A stretch of 18,145 bases of DNA from DASYRM01 sp036004405 (lineage in GTDB: Bacteria > Acidobacteriota > Vicinamibacteria > Vicinamibacterales > UBA2999), in the NCBI GenBank assembly GCA_036004405.1, contig DASYRM010000010.1, positions 1-18,145 on the forward strand, given 5' to 3'. Shown in pieces: positions 1-6,520 of this stretch (its first letter is position 1; each line of letters starts with the position of its first letter). The position numbers and the translations under genes are program-made. The notes beneath the pieces were generated by a model that ran no database searches, was not told where the DNA came from, and worked only from the letters and a program-made list of their open reading frames with translations.

Positions 1-119
1 ACCGCGACCTCGGGAGCCAGCACTTCGAACGGCTCGACCGCGCTCATGCGACACGACGACTCGTCACGCGTCTCGAAACGCTTGGCTACCGCGTCCAGCT
101 ACAGGACGCCGTCGCCTAG
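1..119 (+). CDS. C-terminal fragment, possibly of a transposase (partial at window edge)
   Basis: An open frame enters from the left edge (codons in phase with base 3) and ends at TAG 117-119. The 38 visible residues contain RDLGSQHFERLD and then TRRLVTRLETLGYRV. This resembles, from memory, the tail of many insertion-sequence transposases: D-L-G-x-x-[HY]-F followed by a basic helix ending in LG-[YF]-x-V. No catalytic residues are in view and the IS family cannot be named. It could also be an unrelated protein tail. Small hairpins follow it at 139-156 and 194-229. Confidence 0.35.
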   Translation, partial: RDLGSQHFERLDRAHATRRLVTRLETLGYRVQLQDAVA

Positions 120-271
120 GGGATGGAGTTTCGTCTCAGGACGACGAGAGTCGTCCGATTCCCGCGGCCAGCGGATAGCACAGCCCTCGGAGCGGTCTCC
201 GGTGCTGCGAGCAGCGGTTCGCGGAGACCCTCATACCTCCCCATCCACGCCGTGGCTCGCAAACACTCGTC

Positions 272-293
272 GGGCACATCTAAAGATGTGCCC
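272..293. repeat. Dispersed palindrome, GGGCACATCT type
   Basis: Perfect 10-bp inverted repeat GGGCACATCT/AGATGTGCCC with a 2-base AA loop, followed by CCTACGAGGA. The 17 bases 280-296 recur exactly at 17123-17139, so this is a dispersed repeat and not a chance hairpin. Confidence 0.7.
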
Positions 294-314
294 CTACGAG
301 GAGAGTCGAAGAGA

Positions 315-337
315 GTCCGGGTCTAAAAGACCCGGAC
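315..337. repeat. Palindrome GTCCGGGTCT / AGACCCGGAC
   Basis: Perfect 10-bp stem with AAA loop, about 14 bases past the stop codon of the minus-strand Spy-like gene. Its core GGGTCT/AGACCC is shared with the palindrome at 4636-4653. It may act as a 3' end stabiliser or weak terminator; there is no T-run on either side. Confidence 0.6.
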
Positions 338-350
338 CCACGTGCGAAGG

Positions 351-848
351 CTACTGCCGTTCGCCGCGCCGGCGGTCGAAACGCTCGGCGCGCTCTCCGG
401 CGCGCTTCTGGACCGCGGCGCGCTGCTCGGGCGTGAGCAGCTGGAACACCTCGGCCCGCATGCGCGCTTCGGCCAGGGCCAGCGCCGCGCTGGCGGCGCC
501 CACCTCGTTGGCGGCCGCGTCGTCCACGCGCCCGCTCTCGGCCGCGACCGCCAGCGTGCGCCGCGTCTGCGCCTGGCGATCGAGCAGGCCACGCATCTCG
601 TCGCGGTGCGACTCGACGATCGCCTTCACCTGATCCTTCTGCGCGTCGGTGAGGTTGGCGCCCTCGATGCCGGCGCCACCAGGGCCGAACAGCCCCAACC
701 CCCCGGGCCCGCCGCCGCGTGCGAATCCCGGCCGGCTACGGCCATCCTGCGCGGCCACTTCCGCCACCGTCCCTACGAGCAGGACCGCGGCGCTGAGCGC
801 TCCGGCGAACCCCGCCGCCAGGAGCACGATCTTCTGCTGCTTCACCAT
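351..848 (-). CDS. Spy/CpxP-like periplasmic LTxxQ protein
   Basis: 165 residues. An N-terminal signal segment (about 1-33, hydrophobic LLAAGFAGALSAAVLLVG, Ala-rich cleavage region) precedes a Gly/Pro-rich linker (about 36-60) and a helical, charged region. Two LTxxQ motifs are visible, LTDAQ at 66-70 and LTPEQ at 138-142, the hallmark of the Spy/CpxP family. Family members are small periplasmic proteins with chaperone or stress-sensing roles. Length and layout fit. The ATG at 848 is preceded by GGGAGGAG at good spacing. Upstream, at 948-983, lie four phased GTNAA half-sites like those near the CpxR-like regulator elsewhere in the window, so Cpx-type control is plausible (inference). A metal-resistance-type heavy-metal sensor of the same fold is the main alternative. 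Confidence 0.85.
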   Translation of the reverse strand: MVKQQKIVLLAAGFAGALSAAVLLVGTVAEVAAQDGRSRPGFARGGGPGGLGLFGPGGAGIEGANLTDAQKDQVKAIVESHRDEMRGLLDRQAQTRRTLAVAAESGRVDDAAANEVGAASAALALAEARMRAEVFQLLTPEQRAAVQKRAGERAERFDRRRGERQ

Positions 849-880
849 GTCATCTCCTCCCTCGAGCTACCAGCGTGGAG

Positions 881-901
881 TGCCTGCCCTACGGGCGGGC
901 A
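881..901. repeat. Small hairpin in the Spy-like gene leader
   Basis: TGCCTGCCC and GGGCGGGCA form a 9-bp stem (one G-T pair) around TAC. It lies between the candidate promoter and the ribosome binding site of the Spy-like gene, so it would sit in the 5' leader. It contains the CCTACG motif seen beside other palindromes of the window. Confidence 0.4.
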
Positions 902-918
902 GCGCGAGCATCTATAGG

Positions 919-983
919 CTTAGACGGCGCGCACACGGCGCGCGGAGGTTAACGACGTCAAGCGTGAGTAAAGAATCGGTAAA
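919..983 (-). promoter_or_regulatory. Candidate Cpx-like operator/promoter of the Spy-like gene
   Basis: Plus-strand half-sites GTTAA (948-952), GTCAA (957-961), GTAAA (968-972) and GTAAA (979-983) start 9, 11 and 11 bases apart, close to one helical turn each. CpxR is known to bind GTAAA-N5-GTAAA. Read towards the gene, the last half-site (TTAAC) is followed after 23 bases by TCTAAG (924-919), a weak -10. This spacing nearly equals that at the two exact boxes at 14850 and 16933. The spacings are not exactly N5, so this is a candidate only. Confidence 0.4.
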
Positions 984-1024
984 AGAAAAAAGGGCCGCCG
1001 CAGTCTCCCCAGCCGCGACGGCCC
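981..1024 (-). terminator. Rho-independent terminator of the S8 protease-GNAT operon
   Basis: Read on the minus strand, GGGCCGTCGCGG pairs with CTGCGGCGGCCC (12 bp, two G-T pairs) around a 9-base loop. It is followed by TTTTTTCTTTT. It lies about 75 bases after the stop of the acetyltransferase gene that ends at 1097. Confidence 0.8.
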
Positions 1025-1096
1025 CGCGCGGGCGCCATCTAAAGCGCCTCGCGCCCGCTCTAAGGCCCAAGGCCTAAGGCCTCAGGCCAACACCTG

Positions 1097-1828
1097 TCAG
1101 TGAACGAGGCCCTCCCAGCCGTCGAGGCTTTCGGAAAGACGCGGCTGCCGGATGATCGACGCGTCGGACGGGCGCCACAGGCCGTTGGCCTGGCGCCAGT
1201 CGGTCTCGACAATCGCCCACAGGTGCGCGTCGTGCAGACATCCACCCTTTGCCATTGCCTGTCGCAGCACGCCCTCCTTCCGCGCGCCCACCTTGCGCAG
1301 CGCGCCATTGGCCCGGTCGTTGTCCGCCATCGCGCGGGCCTCGAGCCGGCTGACACCCACCTGGTCGAACGCGAACGCCATCACCAGCTCGGCGCCCTGC
1401 AGGAACAGGCCGCGTCCCCAGAACGCCGACCCCAGCGCGAAGCCCCACTCGGCGGTCGAGAACTCCGCATCGAGTGCCCGCAGCTGGAAGATGCCGACGG
1501 CCGTGTCGAGCCCCTCGGGCACCACCGCGAAGCAGGCAAACTCGCCCTGGCTGCGGCGGCGGTGCGCGTACTCGACGAACTTTTCGAAACCCTCCACCGA
1601 CGTCGGCGGCGGCGTAATGAACCGCGCGACCTCTTCGGTGGTCAGCAGCGCGAAGAGCGACGCCGCGTCCGAGCGCCGGAGCTCCCGCAGCTGGAAGCCG
1701 GCGCCGTGCAGCACCGGCAGCGCACGCTGCCAGGCGGTGCTCGCGGACCGCAGACGAACGGCCGGCGGTTCGGGCTGAAAGATGAGCGGCTCGGTGGGCA
1801 GTGCGAGCGCAGCAATCGTGAACGACAT
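1097..1828 (-). CDS. GNAT acetyltransferase, RimJ/RimL type
   Basis: 243 residues. The first ~45 are an uncharacterised extension; the GNAT domain runs from about 46 to 212. It opens with FQLRELRRSDAASLF, has the acetyl-CoA loop region GSAFWGRGLF (133-142), and the RimJ/RimL-type segment EARAMADNDRANGALRKVGA (163-182). The family acetylates N-termini of ribosomal proteins or small molecules; the substrate here is unknown. The ATG at 1828 has AGGAGA 8 bases upstream. A longer frame upstream would overlap the protease repeat region and lacks a start signal. The gene begins 22 bases after the protease stop, so the two are probably cotranscribed, and a terminator follows. Confidence 0.85.
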   Translation of the reverse strand: MSFTIAALALPTEPLIFQPEPPAVRLRSASTAWQRALPVLHGAGFQLRELRRSDAASLFALLTTEEVARFITPPPTSVEGFEKFVEYAHRRRSQGEFACFAVVPEGLDTAVGIFQLRALDAEFSTAEWGFALGSAFWGRGLFLQGAELVMAFAFDQVGVSRLEARAMADNDRANGALRKVGARKEGVLRQAMAKGGCLHDAHLWAIVETDWRQANGLWRPSDASIIRQPRLSESLDGWEGLVH

Positions 1829-1850
1829 GTTCGTCTCCTCTCCCTTTCTC

Positions 1851-4301
1851 TTACTGCGCCAGTAGGGTATTGACGCCGAGCGTCTCACCCCACACCACGT
1901 TGTCGAGCTTCTCGCCCCACACCACGTTCTCGCCCCACACCACGTTCTCACCCCAGACCACGTTCTCGCCCCAGACGACGTTGAAGGCCTCGCCCCAGAC
2001 GACGTTCTCGCCCCAGACGACGTTTTCGCCCCACACTACGTTCTCGCCCCACACGACGTTGATGGCTTCGCCCCACACCACATTGGCGGCCTCGCCCCAC
2101 ACCACGTTGAGCGCAAAGGCGTCGAGATTGGTGTAGACCGTCTCGCCCCACACCACGTTCTCGCCCCACACGACGTTCTCGCTCCACACCAGGTACTGGC
2201 CGTCGATGGTCGTGGCCTCGGTGATGCCCTGCGTCAGCCAGGAGCTGCCCACCGGCGCGCCCGGGTTCAGCGCCTGCGCCAGCGTGACCGCGCCGCCGGC
2301 GTTCAGGCCGCCGGCACCCTGCGTCAGCTTGTCGTACGAGGCGCCGCCGGCGTCGGTCATCTTCAGCGACGTGTGCTCGAGCATCGCCTTGATGGCGTTT
2401 GGCGTGTGCGCCTGGCCGAACGACTGGCGCGACGCTTCCACCATCAGCGCCACCGTGCCGCTCGTCACCGCCGCCGCCATGCTGGTGCCGCTCAGGCGCA
2501 GCGTGGCCTTGCCGCCGGAGAGGACGCCGCGCATGGTCGGCAGGCTGACGTAGAGCTCTTCACTGGTCGTCGCCGACGACACCAGCCGGTGGCCCGGGGC
2601 CACGACGTCCGGCTTGGCGAAGCCGTCGTACCACGTCGGGCCGCGCGAGCTGTAATCGGCCACCAGGTCGTCGCTGCGGCGCTCGGTGTCGAGCGTCTTC
2701 AGCGCGCCGACGGTCAGCGCCGACGGGGCATTGCCGGGCGAGGTGACGCCGGCATAGCCCACCAGCCCCGTGTCGGGGTTGGTGCCGTTGTTGCCGACCG
2801 ACACCACCACCACGAGGCCCGCGCGCACGGCAGTCTCCACTGCCTGCACGAGCGGGTCGGTCGCCGCGCGCTCGAGAATCGTGTGGCCCAGCGACAGGTT
2901 GACGACGTCGATGCCGTAGGCGGCGCGATTCGCAACGGCCCACTGCAGGGACAGCAGGACGTTCGAGGTCGAGCCCTGTCCGCTGCCGTCGAGCACGCGC
3001 AGGTTGACGAACTTGACGGCCGGCGCCACGCCGCGAATCTCAGGCTGGTTGCTGCCCATCAGACCCGCCACGTGCGTGCCGTGACCGTAGGCGTCGGTCG
3101 CCGCCGTCGCCGGCGGGTTGGCCAGGCCGCCGGTGAAGTCGCGCGACGTCTTGATGCGCGTCGCGTCGAAGCTCTCGCCGGCGATGCCCGAGTCGATGAC
3201 GGCCACGGTCACGCCCGCACCCGACGCCGACGTCGAGCTGACGCGCGGCTTGTAGGTGACCTTCAGCGACGGGCGGGCCCCGTCGTACGACAGGTTGGTG
3301 TGGACCGACCAGGCGTTGTTCGACGACTGCCACAACAGCCAGCCGCGGTTCGGCGCGCCGTTCGCCCACGACTGCACCGCGTCCACCATGCCCGAGCCGG
3401 TGAAGACGTGCGTGCCGTTCGACAGGTTCACCACCGAAGCATCAGCCGACACCGACGCCTCGACGTTGTCGCGCTGGAGACCAGCGCCCGAGGTGAGCAT
3501 CGAGATCCAGCTCGACGACGGGCTCCAATCCGCGAGCATCCGGTAGACGCCCGCGGTCGCGGTCGAGCTGCCGTCGCCGCGGCTCGTGAGGGTCAAGCTC
3601 ACCGAGGTGATCTGCGACCCGTAGGGGATCTGGTTGGGACCGTCGCCGAAGACGGCGTCGAATCGCACCAGGAACCCGGCCTTGGTGCCGATGAGGCCGC
3701 CGTCGACCACCGACACGCGGGAACCCGACCCGATCGCGGCGGTCGGATTCGAGCTGGTGACGTAGCCGTTCACCGCGGAGTTGTAGCCGTTGGCGAAGGG
3801 CGTGAACGTCTTCGACGTCGCCACGCTGCTGACCGTGTCGAGGCCGAGCGTGCCGCGCAGCGTGTAGGGAGAGTTGCTGGCGGCCCCCACGGCTTCCACC
3901 GCGAGGCCATCGGAGTGCACCGGCGCGTCGCTCGAGATGGCGACCACGTCACCGTCCCTGGCAAGCTTGCGGGCCTGGCCTTTCGACAGGGTCACGACCA
4001 CGGCGTCGGTGAGGGCATACTGCCCGTTCACCTTGGCGCCGTCGGCCGCCAGACGCTTGATCATCTGGCCGCGCTTCCCAGGCTTGGTGCTCACGATCAC
4101 CCGGACGCGATCGCCGCTGCTCCCCTGCTTCACCTTGTGGCGAAGCGCGTGATCGAACTTCTGATCCTCGTCGCTCGCCGGGGCGCCGAACACATTGGCG
4201 CACCGAAGCAGGAGCGCCGCGACCATCACGGGCCGCAGCCAGCGCGCGGCTTTCTGCCGCGTGCTGCGATGCTCCTTGGTTGTCTGTTCACGCCACGTCA
4301 C
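1851..4301 (-). CDS. Secreted subtilisin-like (S8) serine protease with DNRLRE domain and NVVWGE repeats
   Basis: 816 residues from GTG 4301, preferred because GGGAGAG precedes it; a GTG at 4325 would add 8 residues. Numbers below count from that longer start. A long basic N-terminus and hydrophobic PVMVAALLL segment suggest export, followed by an inhibitor-I9-like propeptide (about 70-135). A DNRLRE-type beta domain (about 165-360) shows LVRFD, SLTLTSRG, YRMLADW, VQSWANG, GWLL and RPSLKVTY. The S8 domain follows with Asp378 (VAVIDSG), His415 (YGHGTHVAG), oxyanion Asn512 (VGNNG) and Ser615 (SGTSMA). The tail (717-814) carries 13 exact NVVWGE hexads plus degenerate YLVWSE. All catalytic residues are present, so an active extracellular protease is likely. 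The repeat function is unknown. Translated upstream of a GNAT gene in one operon. Confidence 0.93.
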   Translation of the reverse strand: MTWREQTTKEHRSTRQKAARWLRPVMVAALLLRCANVFGAPASDEDQKFDHALRHKVKQGSSGDRVRVIVSTKPGKRGQMIKRLAADGAKVNGQYALTDAVVVTLSKGQARKLARDGDVVAISSDAPVHSDGLAVEAVGAASNSPYTLRGTLGLDTVSSVATSKTFTPFANGYNSAVNGYVTSSNPTAAIGSGSRVSVVDGGLIGTKAGFLVRFDAVFGDGPNQIPYGSQITSVSLTLTSRGDGSSTATAGVYRMLADWSPSSSWISMLTSGAGLQRDNVEASVSADASVVNLSNGTHVFTGSGMVDAVQSWANGAPNRGWLLWQSSNNAWSVHTNLSYDGARPSLKVTYKPRVSSTSASGAGVTVAVIDSGIAGESFDATRIKTSRDFTGGLANPPATAATDAYGHGTHVAGLMGSNQPEIRGVAPAVKFVNLRVLDGSGQGSTSNVLLSLQWAVANRAAYGIDVVNLSLGHTILERAATDPLVQAVETAVRAGLVVVVSVGNNGTNPDTGLVGYAGVTSPGNAPSALTVGALKTLDTERRSDDLVADYSSRGPTWYDGFAKPDVVAPGHRLVSSATTSEELYVSLPTMRGVLSGGKATLRLSGTSMAAAVTSGTVALMVEASRQSFGQAHTPNAIKAMLEHTSLKMTDAGGASYDKLTQGAGGLNAGGAVTLAQALNPGAPVGSSWLTQGITEATTIDGQYLVWSENVVWGENVVWGETVYTNLDAFALNVVWGEAANVVWGEAINVVWGENVVWGENVVWGENVVWGEAFNVVWGENVVWGENVVWGENVVWGEKLDNVVWGETLGVNTLLAQ
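1881..2195 (-). repeat. 18-bp coding repeat array (NVVWGE hexads)
   Basis: The plus strand shows repeated TTCTCGCCCCACACCACG-like units; on the minus strand each encodes NVVWGE. Runs of directly adjacent hexads occur at residues 717-728, 756-779 and 782-805 (numbering from GTG 4325). Other hexads are separated by AA, AI, AF or KLD, and one by an 11-residue insert. Synonymous changes between units (CCACAC versus CCAGAC or CCAGAG) show that protein sequence is kept while DNA drifts. Confidence 0.9.
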
Positions 4302-4325
4302 GGTGTCTCTCCCTTTTGGGTCCAC

Positions 4326-4678
4326 GCGCCCGGCGGTCGCACCGGGCCTGCCCTAGGGAGAGCAACGGGGAGGCCAACCCCAAGGGTGATCACTAAGTGC
4401 TTGCGCGCGTGACTCTTCGGCGGAGCGCGCGATTGCGCGTGGTCACGGCTGCACACGCCGCGTGTGCCGGAACGATGCAGCGCACGAGGAGTGGACGGGC
4501 GGGGCGTGGCGATCGAGGCCCGGATTCATTGAGGCGATTGCGGTCTACGAGACCGTGTTCAAGAAGAGCTCAGATGAACCATTTCGGAACAAGGCCGCAA
4601 AAGGCGCACGGCGTCGCGCGCGAGTGCACACGCAGGCGGGTCTCAAGACCCGCAACTACGTGCAGCGGCCGAAGGCCG
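4326..4678. other. Intergenic region upstream of the protease
   Basis: About 350 bases without a convincing gene. It should hold the protease promoter, but no good -35/-10 pair is visible on the minus strand. Bases 4530-4610 are less GC-rich than the surroundings and have a short open frame (EAIAVYETVFKK) that matches nothing I recognise; it could be gene debris. The right end carries the palindromes at 4636-4653 and 4666-4678. Confidence 0.4.
4636..4678. repeat. Palindrome pair GCGGGTCT/AGACCCGC and CGGCC/GGCCG
   Basis: A perfect 8-bp stem with a CA loop (4636-4653) is followed by AACTACG and then a 5-bp stem with GAA loop (4666-4678). The second stem abuts the stop codon of the acetyltransferase gene ending at 4679. 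The order hairpin, CTACG, hairpin matches other members of the intergenic palindrome family. Confidence 0.6.
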
Positions 4679-5173
4679 TCAGAGCTCTCTGGTCATCTCG
4701 ATCATCGTCCGGCGGAAGCCGGCCTGCTCGAAGAGGCGCTGCGCGGCGTGGTTGCGCTCGGCAGTCCACAACATGACACGCGGCGCGCCGTGCGCCTTGA
4801 GCCACAGGCTCGCTGTTTCCACCAGTGCGCTGGCAATGCCGCCACCGCGATGCGCTTCGTCCACCACGACGTCATGAATGAAGCCGGCGGCGTCGCGCAG
4901 CTCCTTCCACGACAGCGGTTCGAGTCCCGCGTAGACGTAGCCGACGACATCGCCGGCGCGATCGGCCACGAACACCGCCGCCTCGGCGTCGCGAAGCTGG
5001 CTGCCGAGAAAGTGGCCGTAGCCTTCCTCCGGGTTGCCGCGCGGCGCGAGAAAGCGCTGCCGGTCGAAGTCGTAGTGCAGCCGCATCAAGGACGCCCCGA
5101 GACGGCCGAGCGCAGGAACGTCGGCGTCGGTGGCGGGGCGGATCCGCACGTCGGCCGCGAGCGGATGCGTCAC
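4679..5173 (-). CDS. GNAT family N-acetyltransferase
   Basis: 164 residues, the usual length for a single-domain GNAT. It starts VRIRPATDADVPALGRL and has motif A, FIHDVVVDEAHRGGGIASALV (98-118), with the acetyl-CoA loop R109-G-G-G-I-A114. Motif B follows with AERNHAAQRLFEQAGFRR (138-155). The substrate is not predictable. Translation starts at GTG 5173, and the GTGA overlaps the TGA stop of the upstream hydrolase gene, so the two are translationally coupled. Palindromic repeats follow directly after the stop. Confidence 0.9.
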   Translation of the reverse strand: MTHPLAADVRIRPATDADVPALGRLGASLMRLHYDFDRQRFLAPRGNPEEGYGHFLGSQLRDAEAAVFVADRAGDVVGYVYAGLEPLSWKELRDAAGFIHDVVVDEAHRGGGIASALVETASLWLKAHGAPRVMLWTAERNHAAQRLFEQAGFRRTMIEMTREL

Positions 5174-6501
5174 GGCACCGCCACGTGGAGCTCGGCGCCG
5201 TAGAGCATGGTGCGGTCGTTGTCACGCGCCGCCCACGTCAGCAGCGTCGCGACGTCGCGCTTCACCGTGCCGGCAAAGACCTGGCGGCCGTTCACCGTCA
5301 CCTGTAGCGCCTTGTCGAAGTCGATCACGTCGGGCGACAGGAGCAGCGTCAACGCCTGCACGCCGCGGGTCTTCACGTCGAAGCGGTTGCCCGTGCGGGT
5401 GGCGTCCACGCGCCCCGACGGCTTCTCGCGCTCGAAGAGCGGCACGCTCATCGCCGGCTGCGGCGAGAACTCGTTCACGTCCGGCATCGCCACGTCGCTC
5501 GCGCGCTTGCCCAGGCGATCGATGACCAGCCAACGGAAGCGGTTGTAGCGGTCGGTGCGCTCCGTCTCAAGCGACACCCTGTCGGGGTGTGCCACTCGCA
5601 AGTGGTCGGCCAGGAACGCCTCGTAGCGGGCGCGCTCCTCGGGCCACCAGCTGGTGTCGTGATTCGCCTCTGGATACACCTGCCACGACACCGGGATGCC
5701 GCCCTTCTTGAACATCTCAATCAGCGGCGCCACGGACGCGGCGGGATACAGGCGATCGCGGCCGCCGTTCACCGCGTGCAGGGGGCAGTTCACCAGGTTG
5801 CCCGAGAAGAGCTCGCCGTCCACGCCCGTGTCGGGGTTGGCCAGCACGCTGGGATGGCCGTTGAGCGGCAGGCAGGCCGCCCACACGGAGGCCGAGCGCA
5901 TGGCAAAGAAATAGACGCCGGTGCCGCCGTCGGAGATGCCGGTCAGGTAGGTGCGGCGCTCGTCGATGTCGTAGCGCCGCTTCAGCCGATCGACCAGTGT
6001 GTAGATGTTGTCGACGGCCTCCTTCTTCCACCATTCGGTTTCGGCCCAGGCCCGAGGATGCAGGACGATCTCGGGCCCGCCGGGAATGCGGTTGGCGAGC
6101 GGCCGCACGGTCTCGCCCGGTTTCGGCACCTCGCGCCCGACGCCGCCGTGCAGGCTCACGCGTAGCGCCCAGCGCGTGGCCGGCGTGTACTCGGCCGGCA
6201 CTTCGGCCACGTTGTCGAGATGCTGCAGGCGCACGGTGGTCGGCAGTTCCACGCGGCCGGAACGTTCGGCGCCATAGGGCCGTCCAACTTTCATCCGCAA
6301 CAGCACCTCGTCGAACGCGCCGCCCGCGGCCGCCACCTTCGAGGCGCGCTTCTCGGCCTCGTTCGGCGAGTCGGCCTCCCAGAACGCACGCATCGCGTCC
6401 TCGACGGGCGCGGCGAGCGGCCTCGAGGCCGGAGCCGTCCGCACCAGCAGGCTGCCGGACGACACGAGCAGCACGGTACAGGCGAACAGAATCGTGCGCA
6501 T
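5170..6501 (-). CDS. Secreted alpha/beta-hydrolase (esterase/depolymerase-like)
   Basis: 443 residues with a signal peptide (about 1-25, MRTILFACTVLLVSSGSLL). The hydrolase core shows an oxyanion-type HGG (118-120), the nucleophile elbow G-I-S190-D-G, a likely acid Asp249 (NGGRDRLYP) and catalytic His281 (EANHDTSWW). The pattern fits the dienelactone hydrolase/PHB-depolymerase-like esterase branch. A C-terminal beta-rich region (about 370-443), with VTVNGRQVFAGTV, may be an accessory domain. The substrate is unknown. ATG 6501 is chosen because it begins the signal peptide; upstream in-frame Met codons lie inside the divergent gene. No Shine-Dalgarno is visible, so the mRNA may be leaderless. 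Its stop overlaps the GNAT start (GTGA). Confidence 0.82.
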   Translation of the reverse strand: MRTILFACTVLLVSSGSLLVRTAPASRPLAAPVEDAMRAFWEADSPNEAEKRASKVAAAGGAFDEVLLRMKVGRPYGAERSGRVELPTTVRLQHLDNVAEVPAEYTPATRWALRVSLHGGVGREVPKPGETVRPLANRIPGGPEIVLHPRAWAETEWWKKEAVDNIYTLVDRLKRRYDIDERRTYLTGISDGGTGVYFFAMRSASVWAACLPLNGHPSVLANPDTGVDGELFSGNLVNCPLHAVNGGRDRLYPAASVAPLIEMFKKGGIPVSWQVYPEANHDTSWWPEERARYEAFLADHLRVAHPDRVSLETERTDRYNRFRWLVIDRLGKRASDVAMPDVNEFSPQPAMSVPLFEREKPSGRVDATRTGNRFDVKTRGVQALTLLLSPDVIDFDKALQVTVNGRQVFAGTVKRDVATLLTWAARDNDRTMLYGAELHVAVP

Positions 6502-6520
6502 GACGGTATATCTTATGGGT
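6502..6520. promoter_or_regulatory. Divergent start region with shared -10-like element
   Basis: Only 13-19 bases separate the start codons of the hydrolase (ATG at 6501, minus) and the metalloprotease (ATG at 6515 or 6521, plus). The segment GGTATATC (6505-6512) gives TATATC on the plus strand, 8 bases before ATG 6521. On the minus strand it gives GATATA, 5 bases before ATG 6501. Neither gene has a Shine-Dalgarno. The -35 positions are poor matches. A bidirectional leaderless promoter is an inference. Confidence 0.4.

Larger units (their letters stand above)
120..350. other. Intergenic spacer rich in hairpins
   Basis: No convincing gene is present. The spacer holds a 7-bp stem with GAGA loop (139-156), a nested hairpin with outer stem GGTCTCCG/CGGAGACC and inner stem GCTGC/GCAGC (194-229), and the two palindromes listed separately at 272-293 and 315-337. 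It lies between the convergent ends of the transposase-like fragment and the Spy-like gene. Some hairpins may stop transcription, but none has a clear T-tract. Confidence 0.5.

Noticed and set aside
1028..1095. Second terminator or repeat (GCGGGCGC/GCGCCCGC stem and AAGGCCT-rich stretch)
   Set aside because: An 8-bp GC stem without a T-tract beside a convincing terminator; the AAGGCCT run is short and does not recur in the window.
1881..2195. CRISPR-like or noncoding satellite array
   Set aside because: The repeats are in frame with the protease, preserve NVVWGE through synonymous changes and have no spacers.
2373..4412. 679-codon open frame on the plus strand opposite the protease
   Set aside because: It is antisense to a clear S8 protease, is Arg/His/Ala-rich as expected from the complement of a high-GC gene, and shows no domain.
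4462..4680. Possible small gene in the spacer upstream of the protease (frame containing EAIAVYETVFKK)
   Set aside because: No ribosome binding site, it runs into the palindromes and the antisense of the GNAT gene, and it has no recognisable domain.
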